Assembly: GCF_022763305.1 (NCBI RefSeq) | Contig: NZ_JALEGT010000096.1 | Coordinates: 1 to 44,336 of the forward strand | DNA length: 44,336 nucleotides | Direction of reading: 5' to 3' | Origin: Marivita sp. | GTDB lineage: Bacteria > Pseudomonadota > Alphaproteobacteria > Rhodobacterales > Rhodobacteraceae | Part shown: piece after piece, positions 8,243-17,159 of the stretch | How the letters are laid out: the number at the start of each line of letters is the position of its first letter | Numbering within the stretch: position 1 is the first letter of the stretch | Position numbers and translations under genes: made by a program | The notes under the pieces: generated by a model | Told to the model about the DNA's origin: nothing | The model's input: the letters and a program-made list of their open reading frames with translations, nothing else | Databases searched by the model: none

Positions 8243-9336
8243 GGCAGCCCCCCAAGATCAAGCACCAGATCCGGCCGGATCACGCCACCCACCGCAGGGA
8301 TCTCGCGCCCCTGTCCAAGCCGCCGGGTCAGCGCGTCATAGCGCCCGCCCGTCGCGACAGGAGGCAGATCGGGCCGCGCCTCGGAATAGAAGCCAAAGAC
8401 AAACCCGTCGTAATACTCCATCGACGTGCGCCCGTAGGACGCCTCAAAGGGCAGATTTTCCACATCGACGCCCCGCCGCGCCATCGCCTCGCACCGCGCC
8501 TCGAACCGGTCGAGCGCGGGCAGCAGGCCCGGCATGTCCACCGCAATATCGCGCAGGTGTTCCAGCGCGTTGGGGCAGGTTTCCGACACCGACAGCACAG
8601 CGGTGATCAGATCGACCATCTCGGCCGACATCGCCGGTTCCGCCCCATCCGCGCGCAGCGCGTCGATCCGGGTTTCGATCTCGCGTTCGCTGCGCAGCCC
8701 GATCATGACGCCTGCATCCTGCAAAGGAGCCTCCGAGGCCAGCAGCGCCGCCCGCGACGGCGGCACGGGCGCAAGCCCGGCAAAGCGTTTGACCAGCGCC
8801 GTAAATCGCGCAGGCCGCCAGATGTGGCGCATCAAGGCCGCGCGCCGGTCCTCGGTCGTGGCAAGCCCCCGCACCATCGCGATGAGGATGCCGATGTCCC
8901 CGGTCGCCGCGCGCAGTCCCAGCGGGGCGAGCACATCGGAAAACTGTCCGAACACATCCGCATCCGCCGCCGCCGCATTGGCGCCGCCGAATTCCTCGTA
9001 ACCGACCTGCATGTATTCGCTGCGCCGGTCCGGGTGGTCTTCCTGCTTGCGGAACACTTCACCGAAATAGGTGTAGCTGGCCGGCAGACCGTCACCCGCC
9101 ATGTGGTACTGCACCACCGGCACGGTGAAGTCCGGGCGCAGCATCATCTCGCCGCGTTCCGGATCGGTCGTCACATAGGCCCGCGCGCGGATGTCCTCTC
9201 CGTAAAGGTCCAGCAGCACCTCGGCCTGCAGCAGGATGTCGGTTTCAAACCGTGCAGCCCCTTCGGCAACGAACCCGTCGCAGATGGATTCAGCCTCGAT
9301 CCGGACGCGGGACTTCATGGGAATGTCCTGCGCCAT
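8239..9336 (-). CDS. hisZ: HisZ, regulatory subunit of short-form HisG
   Basis: A 365-residue histidyl-tRNA-synthetase paralogue that binds histidine and gives feedback regulation to HisG. The class II synthetase core is recognisable: MLRPDFTVPVVQYH (motif-2 region) and GGRYDALTRRLG near the C-terminus. The anticodon-binding domain of HisS is absent. The start at 9336 ([10 protein letters not shown]) is chosen because it overlaps the hisS stop by one base (TGATG); a longer upstream frame would run 28 residues into hisS. An alternative start is the ATG six codons later (9318). It is translationally coupled to both neighbours. Confidence 0.93.
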   Translation of the reverse strand: MAQDIPMKSRVRIEAESICDGFVAEGAARFETDILLQAEVLLDLYGEDIRARAYVTTDPERGEMMLRPDFTVPVVQYHMAGDGLPASYTYFGEVFRKQEDHPDRRSEYMQVGYEEFGGANAAAADADVFGQFSDVLAPLGLRAATGDIGILIAMVRGLATTEDRRAALMRHIWRPARFTALVKRFAGLAPVPPSRAALLASEAPLQDAGVMIGLRSEREIETRIDALRADGAEPAMSAEMVDLITAVLSVSETCPNALEHLRDIAVDMPGLLPALDRFEARCEAMARRGVDVENLPFEASYGRTSMEYYDGFVFGFYSEARPDLPPVATGGRYDALTRRLGQGREIPAVGGVIRPDLVLDLGGLP

Positions 9337-10820
9337 CAGGAATAGCTTTCGAGGATCTCGCGCACCTTGGACACAAGCTGATCGCGCGGCACTTCGAACT
9401 GGTTCGGGCGGTCCTGCCATTCCTCGAGGCTGGCACTTTCCGCGATCTTGGCCCCAAGGATCAGGTCCTTGATCTGCACCACGCCATTGGCCTTTTCATC
9501 CCCGCCTTCGATCACGGCAACCGGCGAATTGCGCTTGTCCGCGTATTTGAGCTGATTGCCGAAATTCTTGGGATTGCCCAGATAGACCTCGGCCCGGATG
9601 CCCGCGCTGCGCAGTTCTGCCACCATCGCCTGATAATCGCCCATCCGGTCGCGATCCATGACGGTCACCACCACCGGGCCCTGCGTCTTGCTGCCGATCC
9701 GGCCTTTTTCGCGCAGAGCGGCCAACAGGCGATCCACACCGATGCTGACCCCCGTGGCGGGGACCGGCTGGCCGGTAAAGCGCTTGACCAGATCGTCATA
9801 ACGCCCACCGCCCGCGACCGATCCGAACTGCCGTTTGCGGCCCTTTTCATCAAGGATTTCAAAGGTAAGCTCGGCCTCGAAAACGGGGCCGGTGTAATAG
9901 CCCAGACCGCGCACCACCGACGGGTCGATGACGATGCGGTCCGGCCCATAGCCGCCAGCAGCCAGCAGATCAGCGATCTGCTCAAGCTCTGCCACACCCT
10001 CTGCCCCAATCGCGCTGTCACCAACCGCCGCCTGCAGATTCTCGATCGTCTGCGCCGCAGTTTCGCCTTTGGAGGTTAAGAACGCGATAACAGGCTCGGC
10101 CTGCGCATCGCTCAGGCCAACACCGTCGATATAGGCACCGGACGCATCCAGCCGCCCCTTGCCCAGCAACTCGCGCACACCGGCTTCACCCACCTTGTCG
10201 AACTTGTCGATGGTGCGCAGAACGGCGTCGCGCTGCCCCTCGTCATCAAGCCCCATCGCCTCCAGCACACCGTTCAGAACCTTCCGGTTGTTCACCCGAA
10301 CGATGTAATCCCCACGCGGAATGCCCACGACCTCCAGAGTGTCCGCGAGCATCGCGCAAATCTCGGCATCCGCCGCGACCGAAGCGGACCCGACCGTATC
10401 CGCATCGCATTGATAAAACTGCCGAAACCGCCCCGGCCCCGGCTTTTCGTTGCGCCAGACAGGCCCCATCGCATAGCGCCGGTAAGGCAGCGGCAGATCG
10501 TTGCGGTGCTGGGCATAGACCCGGGCCAGAGGGGCCGTCAGATCATAACGCAGCGCCAGCCAATCACCCGCCGCGCCATCCTCGTCCTCCTGCCACGCGA
10601 AAACGCCCTCGTTGGGGCGGTCTACGTCCGGCAGGAACTTGCCCAGCGCCTCGACCGTCTCCACCGCCGAGCTTTCCAGCGCGTCGAACCCGTACCGATG
10701 ATAGACCCCGGCGATCTGCGCCAGCATTTCGGCGCGTTCGGTCACTTCGGTGCCGAAATAATCGCGGAAGCCCTTGGGCGTCTGCGCCTTGGGCTTGGGG
10801 GCTTTCTTGTCTTTGGCCAT
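9336..10820 (-). CDS. hisS: Histidyl-tRNA synthetase
   Basis: Class II aminoacyl-tRNA synthetase of 494 residues that charges tRNA-His in the cytosol. After a lysine/proline-rich start ([20 protein letters not shown]), motif 2 is seen as [20 protein letters not shown] (about residue 120) and the histidine-binding loop as [14 protein letters not shown] (about 305), followed by GGGRYDDLV. The C-terminal anticodon-binding domain carries the VVVTVMD and [13 protein letters not shown] segments. The start at 10820 follows a weak GGGAATTG; the open frame continues upstream without homology. It is the first gene of hisS-hisZ-hisG. A large palindrome lies 120 bp upstream. Confidence 0.96.
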   Translation of the reverse strand: MAKDKKAPKPKAQTPKGFRDYFGTEVTERAEMLAQIAGVYHRYGFDALESSAVETVEALGKFLPDVDRPNEGVFAWQEDEDGAAGDWLALRYDLTAPLARVYAQHRNDLPLPYRRYAMGPVWRNEKPGPGRFRQFYQCDADTVGSASVAADAEICAMLADTLEVVGIPRGDYIVRVNNRKVLNGVLEAMGLDDEGQRDAVLRTIDKFDKVGEAGVRELLGKGRLDASGAYIDGVGLSDAQAEPVIAFLTSKGETAAQTIENLQAAVGDSAIGAEGVAELEQIADLLAAGGYGPDRIVIDPSVVRGLGYYTGPVFEAELTFEILDEKGRKRQFGSVAGGGRYDDLVKRFTGQPVPATGVSIGVDRLLAALREKGRIGSKTQGPVVVTVMDRDRMGDYQAMVAELRSAGIRAEVYLGNPKNFGNQLKYADKRNSPVAVIEGGDEKANGVVQIKDLILGAKIAESASLEEWQDRPNQFEVPRDQLVSKVREILESYS

Positions 10821-10941
10821 GGTCAATTCCCGATCGGGCTTGCGTGTCGCGCCTCCTCTAAACGCTGGAAACCGAGGGGGCAAGCAGAGCCGCGTCACCG
10901 CTATGGGCGAAGAGGTTAACAAATAGGTAAAAGGGCCGGAT

Positions 10942-10989
10942 CGGACCCAATGTTTCGCGCGCGAAACAATAGGTCCGGTTGCGGACCTA
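10942..10989. repeat. Nested and alternative hairpins between hisS and slyX
   Basis: A perfect 18-bp palindrome TGTTTCGCGCGCGAAACA (10951-10968) sits inside a longer imperfect one: CGGACC at 10942-10947 pairs with GGTCCG at 10972-10977, giving 18-bp half-sites with two mismatched pairs. The same GGTCCG can pair instead with CGGACC at 10982-10987 in the hairpin TAGGTCCG-GTTG-CGGACCTA (10970-10989). The two foldings exclude each other. The region lies between the divergent starts of hisS and slyX, so it could be leader or operator of either. Confidence 0.6.
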
Positions 10990-11031
10990 CTGCCTCTTGC
11001 CAAGACCCGCGCCCATGCGCATCTGTTGTGC

Positions 11032-11232
11032 ATGGATACAACCGCCCTCGAAGAACGCATCGCGCATCTGCTGCGCGTCACGGACGACCTGTCCGACACC
11101 GTGGCCCAACAGGCCAAGGAGATCGACCGCCTAACCGCGCGGGTCGAGATGCTGATGATGCGCGAAGCGGAACGCGAGGCCGAGGGAACCGGCGGCGTTG
11201 TGCTGGGCGACGAACGCCCGCCGCATTACTGA
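11032..11232 (+). CDS. slyX: SlyX family protein
   Basis: A 66-residue small protein, almost entirely a coiled coil ([18 protein letters not shown], then an [14 protein letters not shown] heptad pattern), with the short basic/proline tail ending PPHY that is typical of SlyX. The function of the family is unknown. The ATG at 11032 is preferred over a TTG two codons upstream; the Shine-Dalgarno is poor. It is convergent with the lipoprotein gene, with 11 bp between the stops. Confidence 0.85.
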   Translation: MDTTALEERIAHLLRVTDDLSDTVAQQAKEIDRLTARVEMLMMREAEREAEGTGGVVLGDERPPHY

Positions 11233-11243
11233 TCCCGACCCCG

Positions 11244-12257
11244 TCAGTTGCCGCGAATATCGGTTTCGATCACTTCGCCGTCATGCAGGAGAATGGTCTT
11301 CCATTCCGGGTTTGATCCAAAGGTTTCATACACGCTGACAAAGGCCGTATCCCGCGCAAGACGCGACATGGATGACCCGCAGGGTTTGCCTGTGCCGACC
11401 CGACAAATGCGGGACTTCAGCGTTTCATAGGCCGCATCGGTGGCGGAATAGGGCTGCACCTTGGACGGCAGACCATAGCGCAGTTGCTCGTGGGTTTCAG
11501 GGCTGCCGAACATGGCAAGCGCCGCCGTGAACTGACGCACGCAACCGTCGTCAAAGCCTGTCAGATAGAACGTGTGCGGAGCAACATTGCCGGGCTGGCT
11601 GTCATAGAGCTCATAGGTCGAGCGGCCGTCGGGATAGCGTTCGACCCGTGTTCCCAGCTCGCGTGTGGACAGATCACAGACACGGGCCAGCACGCCATAG
11701 GGCAGCTGGGTTCCCTTGGCGACGATCTGATAATCCGGTGCATCCCGCGCCGGACCGGCTGATGGCGCCGGTGCCGCAACATCGTCCACCTGCCCCTCCG
11801 CAGGGAGGGCGGCAAGCTGTGTTGCATCGTCTGGCTGGGCGTCTGACTGACGGGCTCCTGCGGCGGCACGGCTCAGGAACCCAAGCAAACCGCGGCGTGG
11901 GGGCTCTGTGGCATCCTCGGATGACGCGTCGGCTTCGGTCTCGGCCACGGCGGCCACGACCACTGGCTCTTCCGTATCCGCTGTTTCGAGGCTGGATGTC
12001 GCTTCATCCGGCGCAGCCGCGTCTCTGCCGAACAGCCGCCCGAACAACCCGCGCGGTTGCGGTGCCTCGACCCTGTCGGCTTCAGTCGGACCAGTGATCT
12101 CATCGTCTGCGCGAATGTCACTCTCGCCGCGCAAGGCGGCCTGGATCTCGGTGTCGCTGACATCGGTGTCGGACAAGCGCGGCACGTCGCGCAGGGGGTC
12201 ACTGGCACATCCGGCAAGCAGACTGCCAACGATCAGGATCACGGCAAAACGAAACAT
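11244..12257 (-). CDS. Putative lipoprotein, unknown function
   Basis: A 337-residue predicted lipoprotein: MFRFAVILIVGSLLAGCAS gives a hydrophobic signal ending in the lipobox LLAGC, so cleavage before Cys16 or nearby is expected. Residues 20-170 are acidic, low-complexity and rich in Ala, Asp, Glu and Pro, broken by two short PRGLFGRLFGR and RRGLLGFLSRA segments that look like repeated amphipathic motifs. The C-terminal ~150 residues are ordered (YQIVAKGTQLPYGVLARVCD to ETDIRGN) and hold four or more cysteines. GTTGGGGGGTGAC precedes the start. The location would be the periplasmic side of a membrane. I do not recognise a named domain. Confidence 0.8.
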   Translation of the reverse strand: MFRFAVILIVGSLLAGCASDPLRDVPRLSDTDVSDTEIQAALRGESDIRADDEITGPTEADRVEAPQPRGLFGRLFGRDAAAPDEATSSLETADTEEPVVVAAVAETEADASSEDATEPPRRGLLGFLSRAAAGARQSDAQPDDATQLAALPAEGQVDDVAAPAPSAGPARDAPDYQIVAKGTQLPYGVLARVCDLSTRELGTRVERYPDGRSTYELYDSQPGNVAPHTFYLTGFDDGCVRQFTAALAMFGSPETHEQLRYGLPSKVQPYSATDAAYETLKSRICRVGTGKPCGSSMSRLARDTAFVSVYETFGSNPEWKTILLHDGEVIETDIRGN

Positions 12258-12342
12258 GTCACCCCCCAACTTGACGCCGCACCCTAGCGAGGCCCCGCAC
12301 CCCCGTCCAGCCGCGCCTGCGCGACTTTCCGCCCTTGGCAGA

Positions 12343-15300
12343 TCAGAGCTCTTCGACGTCGAGCACACCGCCCAGCGACTTGATGGCGCCTTTGATTTCG
12401 GGTGTCACGGGGAATTCGCGGGCCAGCGCCACATCAACTTCCCCCGGCAGCCCCGGCGCGTTGAGACAGCAGATGCGGATCGGCCCCTTTCCGGCCTTGG
12501 GCAACTGGTCCGCCGCGCGGGTCAGGACCGACGCCACATGCGGGACCGCGTCTGGCGCATCGACGAAGATGCGCAATCCCATGCTGACCGCATCCGCAAC
12601 GGCGGACTCGACCGGCGCCACGGACCGCCCCAGCAGCTTGAGCTGGTCGGATTCCAGCGTGGCCTCACAAGTGACCATGACCTTCGATCCGGTCTCCAGA
12701 TGATCGCGAGCGGCCTCGAGCGTATCAGAAAACAGCGTGACCTCATAGGCCCCGGTCGGATCGCTGAGCTGGGCAAAGGCAAAGCGGTTGCCGCGCGCGG
12801 ATTTGCGCTCCTGCCGCCCCGCAACAACCCCGGCCATCTTGACCACGCAGGGTCCGTTCTGCGCCTTGGCAAGAACGTCATCCAGCGTCATCGCGCCCTT
12901 GCGCTTGAGCGCGGTCATGTAGTCGTCGAGCGGATGGCCCGACAGGTAGAACCCCACGGCCTTGAACTCTTCCGACAGACGTTCAGCGGGCAGCCAGTCC
13001 GTCACGGGCGACAGGCGCGGTTCCGGCAGGTCGTCGCCCGCTTCGCCGAACAAGGACACCTGCGCCGAAGCGCGCTGTTCGTGGATCGCCGCGGAATAGC
13101 CGACCAGCGCATCAAGGCTTTCGAACACCCGCCTGCGGTTGCGATCAAGCTGGTCAAACGCACCGGACCGCGCCAGCATCTCCAGCGGCCTTTTGCCCAC
13201 GCGTTTCAGATCGACCCGTCTGGCCACGTCGAACAGGGTGACAAATGGTTTCTCGCCACGCGCCTCGGTGATCAGCTTCATCGCGTCCACACCGACGTTC
13301 TTGAGCGCGCCCAGCGCGTAGACCAGCGCCCCGTCCTGCACGTCGAACATCGCCTCAGACCGGTTCACGCAGGGCGGCACCCACGGCAGGCCCAGCCCTT
13401 TCTTCACCTCTTCGAAATAGGTGGCCAGCTTGTCAGTCAGGTGAATATCGCAGTTCATGACGCCCGCCATGAACTCGACCGGGTGGTTCGCCTTGAGCCA
13501 CGCCGTCTGGTAGCTCACCACCGCATAGGCGGCGGCGTGGGATTTGTTGAAGCCGTAATTCGCAAACTTCTCCAGAAGGTCGAACACTTCCGAGGCTTTC
13601 TTGGCCTCGACGCCATTCTCTGCCGCGCCCTTTTCGAACTTGGGGCGTTCGGCGTCCATCGCCTCCTTGATCTTTTTGCCCATCGCGCGGCGCAGCAGGT
13701 CCGCGCCACCAAGGCTGTAGCCCGCCATGACCTGCGCGATCTGCATCACCTGTTCCTGGTAGACGATGATGCCCTGCGTTTCCTCAAGGATGTGGTCGAT
13801 CAGCGGATGGACGGATTCCCGTTCCCGCAGGCCGTTCTTGACCTCGCAATAGGTGGGGATGTTTTCCATCGGGCCGGGACGGTAGAGCGCCACAAGCGCC
13901 ACGATGTCTTCGATACAGGTGGGCTTCATGCGCTTGAGCGCATCCATCATCCCCGAACTTTCCACCTGGAACACGGCAACGGTTTTCGCGGCGGCGTAAA
14001 GCTTGTAGGTCGCCTCGTCATCCAGCGGAATCTGACCGATGTCATTCTCGGCCCCTTCGAAAGGTGCATAAAGCTCTGTCCCATCCGCCGCGATATGCAA
14101 CGGGCGCCCGGACTTGAAGATCATGTCCAGCGCGTATTGGATGACCGTCAGCGTCTTGAGGCCAAGGAAGTCGAACTTCACCAGACCCGCCTGTTCCACC
14201 CATTTCATGTTGAACTGCGTCGCCGGCATGTCCGACCGCGGGTCCTGATAGAGCGGCACCAGCTCGTCCAAAGGCCGGTCCCCGATCACCACACCTGCAG
14301 CATGGGTGGAGGCGTTGCGCAGCAGCCCTTCGACCTGCTGGCCATAGGTCAGAAGCCGGTCCACTACCTCTTCCTCGCGCGCCGCCTCGCGCAGGCGCGG
14401 TTCATCCTTGAGCGCCTTTTCGATGCTGACGGGCTTGACCCCTTCGACCGGGATCATCTTCGACAGGCGGTCCACCTGCCCGTAGGGCATCTGCAACACC
14501 CGTCCCACGTCGCGCACCGCCGCCTTGGACAGAAGCGCACCGAAGGTGATGATCTGGCCAACCCGGTCCTTGCCGTACTTGTCCTGCACGTAGCGGATCA
14601 CCTCTTCGCGGCGGTCCATGCAGAAGTCGATGTCGAAGTCGGGCATCGACACACGTTCCGGGTTCAGGAAGCGTTCGAACAGAAGCTGGTAGCGCAGCGG
14701 ATCAAGGTCCGTGATGGTCAGCGCATAGGCCACCAGAGAGCCCGCGCCCGAGCCCCGCCCCGGCCCCACCGGGATGTCGTGGTCCTTGGCCCATTTAATG
14801 AAGTCGGCCACGATCAGGAAGTAGCCGGGAAAGCCCATGCCTTCGATGATGCCCAGCTCGAATTCGAGCCGCTTCTCGTATTCCTCGACCGGCGCGGCAT
14901 GCGGGATCACCGCAAGGCGGTCCTTCAGCCCCTGCCGCGCCTGACGCTTGAGTTCCTCGACCTCGTCATCCGCGAATTTCGGCAGAATCGGATCGCGCCG
15001 GTACGCCATGAAGGCACAGCGTTTCGCGATTTCCACCGTGTTTTCAATCGCCTCGGGCAGGTCGGCAAACAGCGTCACCATCTCCTGCGGCGACTTGAAG
15101 TAATGCTGCGGCGTCAACCGCCGGCGCGGCTCCTGCTGGTCGACATAGGCACCGTCGGCGATACAGATCAGCGCGTCATGCGCCTCGTACATGTCGGATT
15201 TCGGGAAATAGACATCATTGGTCGCCACCAGCGGCAGACCCATCGCATAGGCCATCTCCACGAAGGGCCGCTCGGTCAGGCGTTCAGCCTCCGGCAGGCC

Positions 15301-15843
15301 GTTTTCCCCCGGATGGCGCTGCAACTCGACATAAAGCCGGTCGCCGAAGATCTCGGCCAATCGCTGCATCACCGCCTCGGCGGCACCGCGATTGCCCTGT
15401 TGCAGGATGCGGCCCACCGCGCCATCCGGCCCGCCGGACAGGCAGATCACGTCTTCGCTGTGCTGCGCCAACTCGTCCAGCGTCACATGCGGCAGTTCCC
15501 CGTCATGACGCAGGTAAAGACAGGAGTTGAGCTTCATCAGATGCTCATACCCGGTCTCGGTCTGCGCCAGCAGAACCACCGGCGCAGGCGGCTTGGCCCG
15601 CTCGCCCGGCGCAGGATCGGCAACCCGCAGGTCGACCTGGCACCCGATGATCGGCTGCACCCCGGCACCCGCCGCCGAGACCGAAAACTCCAGCGCTGCA
15701 AACAGGTTGTTGGTGTCCGTCAATGCAACGGCCGGCATGTCCTTGGTGATGCAGAGATCGGGCAACTTCTTGAGCCGCACCGCGCCCTCGAGCAGCGAGT
15801 ATTCGGAATGCACGCGCAGGTGAATGAATCGGGGATCAGCCAT
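12343..15843 (-). CDS. dnaE: DNA polymerase III alpha subunit
   Basis: Replicative polymerase catalytic subunit, 1166 residues, the usual length for DnaE1. An N-terminal PHP domain starts with FIHLRVHSEYSLLEGAVRLK. The C-family polymerase active site is PDFDIDFCMDRREEVI (about residue 400), with the catalytic aspartates, preceded by GPGRGSGAGSLVAYAL and followed by the third-aspartate region near VKFDFLGLKTL. A clamp-binding motif QVSLFG lies near residue 930, and an OB-fold and C-terminal domain follow. The start at 15843 is supported by homology (MADPRFIHL). The gene is 85 bp upstream of the lipoprotein gene on the same strand and may be transcribed with it. Confidence 0.97.
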   Translation of the reverse strand: MADPRFIHLRVHSEYSLLEGAVRLKKLPDLCITKDMPAVALTDTNNLFAALEFSVSAAGAGVQPIIGCQVDLRVADPAPGERAKPPAPVVLLAQTETGYEHLMKLNSCLYLRHDGELPHVTLDELAQHSEDVICLSGGPDGAVGRILQQGNRGAAEAVMQRLAEIFGDRLYVELQRHPGENGLPEAERLTERPFVEMAYAMGLPLVATNDVYFPKSDMYEAHDALICIADGAYVDQQEPRRRLTPQHYFKSPQEMVTLFADLPEAIENTVEIAKRCAFMAYRRDPILPKFADDEVEELKRQARQGLKDRLAVIPHAAPVEEYEKRLEFELGIIEGMGFPGYFLIVADFIKWAKDHDIPVGPGRGSGAGSLVAYALTITDLDPLRYQLLFERFLNPERVSMPDFDIDFCMDRREEVIRYVQDKYGKDRVGQIITFGALLSKAAVRDVGRVLQMPYGQVDRLSKMIPVEGVKPVSIEKALKDEPRLREAAREEEVVDRLLTYGQQVEGLLRNASTHAAGVVIGDRPLDELVPLYQDPRSDMPATQFNMKWVEQAGLVKFDFLGLKTLTVIQYALDMIFKSGRPLHIAADGTELYAPFEGAENDIGQIPLDDEATYKLYAAAKTVAVFQVESSGMMDALKRMKPTCIEDIVALVALYRPGPMENIPTYCEVKNGLRERESVHPLIDHILEETQGIIVYQEQVMQIAQVMAGYSLGGADLLRRAMGKKIKEAMDAERPKFEKGAAENGVEAKKASEVFDLLEKFANYGFNKSHAAAYAVVSYQTAWLKANHPVEFMAGVMNCDIHLTDKLATYFEEVKKGLGLPWVPPCVNRSEAMFDVQDGALVYALGALKNVGVDAMKLITEARGEKPFVTLFDVARRVDLKRVGKRPLEMLARSGAFDQLDRNRRRVFESLDALVGYSAAIHEQRASAQVSLFGEAGDDLPEPRLSPVTDWLPAERLSEEFKAVGFYLSGHPLDDYMTALKRKGAMTLDDVLAKAQNGPCVVKMAGVVAGRQERKSARGNRFAFAQLSDPTGAYEVTLFSDTLEAARDHLETGSKVMVTCEATLESDQLKLLGRSVAPVESAVADAVSMGLRIFVDAPDAVPHVASVLTRAADQLPKAGKGPIRICCLNAPGLPGEVDVALAREFPVTPEIKGAIKSLGGVLDVEEL

Positions 15844-15979
15844 GCGGTCACACTATGCAGGGTCCGCGGCGCTGAAAAGCCCAAGCGGTGGTCGTTGCGA
15901 GAAGAAAAGACGGTGCTTTACATTTCCGACTAAATCAGTCAGTAATTGCGCTGCAATACCTGACAAAAGGAATCAACAA

Positions 15980-16297
15980 ATGTATGGGACAGTGATCAAG
16001 ACAGCATGCGTGGCCGCCTGCATCGGCACGATGGCCGCCGCCTCGGGGCCGGGCGAAACGCACCATGACGGGACAAGCTACCTCGCAGAAGGCGTGATGA
16101 CCTACGAGGTCTTCGAAGCCTCGGTCGAGCATGTCGATCTCATGGGGTGCCCGGCGGATTTCGACGCCGACGCCAATTTCTGCCGCATGACACTGGCATC
16201 GGACCTCGCCCATGTCTTCGTGTTCTCTTATGGCGGCAACCAACCGCTTCTCGCGGTAAAGAGCTACGAACTTGGCGACGGGTTCCTGCCGTTCTGA
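15980..16297 (+). CDS. Small exported protein, unknown function
   Basis: A 105-residue protein with a probable Sec signal peptide (MYGTVIKTACVAACIGTMAA, cleavage near AAASG). The mature part is about 80 residues with two cysteines (MGCPAD and NFCRMT) that could form a disulfide, and aromatic residues in a HVFVFSYGG strand. The start at ATG 15980 is preferred because AAAGGAATCAACAA precedes it and the signal peptide begins there; the longer open frame overlaps the dnaE start. It is not assigned to a family. Confidence 0.75.
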   Translation: MYGTVIKTACVAACIGTMAAASGPGETHHDGTSYLAEGVMTYEVFEASVEHVDLMGCPADFDADANFCRMTLASDLAHVFVFSYGGNQPLLAVKSYELGDGFLPF

Positions 16298-16314
16298 TTA
16301 CCAAAATCAAAAGT

Positions 16315-16328
16315 TAGCCACATGGCTA
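16315..16328. promoter_or_regulatory. Operator 1 of the ArsR-type operon
   Basis: TAGCCACATGGCTA: 6-bp arms TAGCCA/TGGCTA with a 2-bp centre. It differs from operator 2 at one base and its centre lies exactly 50 bp upstream of that site's centre, upstream of the probable -35. Confidence 0.75.
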
Positions 16329-16336
16329 GGTTTTTC

Positions 16337-16365
16337 TTGACGCAGGCCAGCTCCTGCCATTACCT
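16337..16365 (+). promoter_or_regulatory. Probable promoter of the ArsR-SRPBCC operon
   Basis: TTGACG (16337-16342) as -35, a 17-bp spacer, and a weak -10 TTACCT (16360-16365). A start seven bases downstream would fall on the A of the ATG at 16372, so the mRNA could be leaderless. The promoter lies between the two operators. Confidence 0.5.
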
Positions 16366-16378
16366 AGCCATATGGCTA
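16365..16378. promoter_or_regulatory. Operator 2, overlapping the start codon
   Basis: TAGCCATATGGCTA is a perfect 14-bp palindrome containing the ATG start codon of the regulator (16372-16374). Together with operator 1 it suggests negative autoregulation by an ArsR-type dimer. Confidence 0.8.
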
Positions 16379-16701
16379 ACCAACTCGATTCCGTTTTCTC
16401 CGCAATGGCCGACCCGACCCGCCGGGCGGTGATCGAACGCCTGCTCGACGGCCCTGCCAGCGTGTCCGACCTGCACGGCCCGCATGACATGGCGCTGCCG
16501 TCTTTCCTCAAACATTTGGGCAAGCTCGAAAAGGCCGGTCTGGTGCGGTCCGAAAAAACCGGCCGCACCCGCATCCTGCACATCGAGGCCGCCCCCATGG
16601 TCGCCGCTGAAGACTGGCTCACCCGACAGCGCAGGCTGTGGGAAGGGCGTCTCGACCGGTTGCAGGCGCTGGCCGAAGCTCTTGAAAGGCCCAATACATG
16701 A
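16372..16701 (+). CDS. ArsR-family winged-helix regulator
   Basis: A 109-residue repressor of the ArsR/SmtB family, in the subgroup that precedes AHSA1-like proteins. The N-terminus SVFSAMADPTRRAVIERLL is the typical helix 1-2 with DPTRR. The recognition region is SVSDL...LPSFLKHLGKLEKAGLVRSEKTGRTR (residues about 36-68) followed by the wing. There is no CxC metal-binding motif, so it is probably not metal-sensing. It is the first gene of a three-gene, ATGA-coupled operon and probably represses itself through the two TAGCCA-n2-TGGCTA operators. No Shine-Dalgarno precedes the start. Confidence 0.9.
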   Translation: MANQLDSVFSAMADPTRRAVIERLLDGPASVSDLHGPHDMALPSFLKHLGKLEKAGLVRSEKTGRTRILHIEAAPMVAAEDWLTRQRRLWEGRLDRLQALAEALERPNT

Positions 16702-17159
16702 CCGCCCCCATCGCCACCTTCCGTCTGACCCGCACCATCGCAACCCCGCAAGACCGCCTCTGGCATCTGCTGACCGACAGCAAATCGCGCGAACTCTGGG
16801 GCGCGCCGTCGGACGATGCCGTATTGGTGCTCGAAACCACCGACCTGCGCGAAGGCGGGCAGGAACGCCACCGCTGCGGACCGGCGGACAATCCCGAATT
16901 CACCGTCGACACCCATTGGTATCACATCGACGCCCCCACCCGCGCCTGTTTCACCGAGACGGTCATCGCAGGCGGGCAGCGCTTCGGCGTGTCGCTGGTC
17001 ACTTACGTGCTGGCGCCGGACGACCCTGCAACCACCCTCACCGTCGATGTCGCCGTGGCCTCGATGACCGGCGAGGACATGCAGGGCGATTTCGACGCAG
17101 GCTGGACCAGCGGACTCGACCGTCTGGAGCGCCTCATCCGCTCAGGAGAGCTGAAATGA
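16698..17159 (+). CDS. SRPBCC/AHSA1-like protein 1
   Basis: A 153-residue START/Bet v1-like (SRPBCC) domain protein. TFRLTRTIATPQDRLWHLL at the N-terminus and FDAGWTSGLDRLERLI at the C-terminus are the strand-helix and long C-terminal helix expected for the Aha1 homologue group. The fold encloses a hydrophobic pocket; the ligand is unknown. It overlaps the regulator gene by 4 bp and the next SRPBCC gene by 4 bp, so all three should be made together. Its expression is probably released when the ArsR protein leaves its operators. Confidence 0.88.
   Translation: MTAPIATFRLTRTIATPQDRLWHLLTDSKSRELWGAPSDDAVLVLETTDLREGGQERHRCGPADNPEFTVDTHWYHIDAPTRACFTETVIAGGQRFGVSLVTYVLAPDDPATTLTVDVAVASMTGEDMQGDFDAGWTSGLDRLERLIRSGELK

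Noticed and set aside
10951-10968. parS-like site (TGTTTC...GAAACA)
   Set aside because: The ParB site is TGTTTCACGTGAAACA, 16 bp with a 4-bp centre. Here the centre is 6 bp (GCGCGC), which shifts the half-sites, and the palindrome is part of a larger dyad.
11908-15933. 1341-codon open frame opposite dnaE
   Set aside because: It is an antisense shadow of dnaE, rich in His, Arg and Gly as expected from the opposite strand of a high-GC gene, with no recognisable domain.
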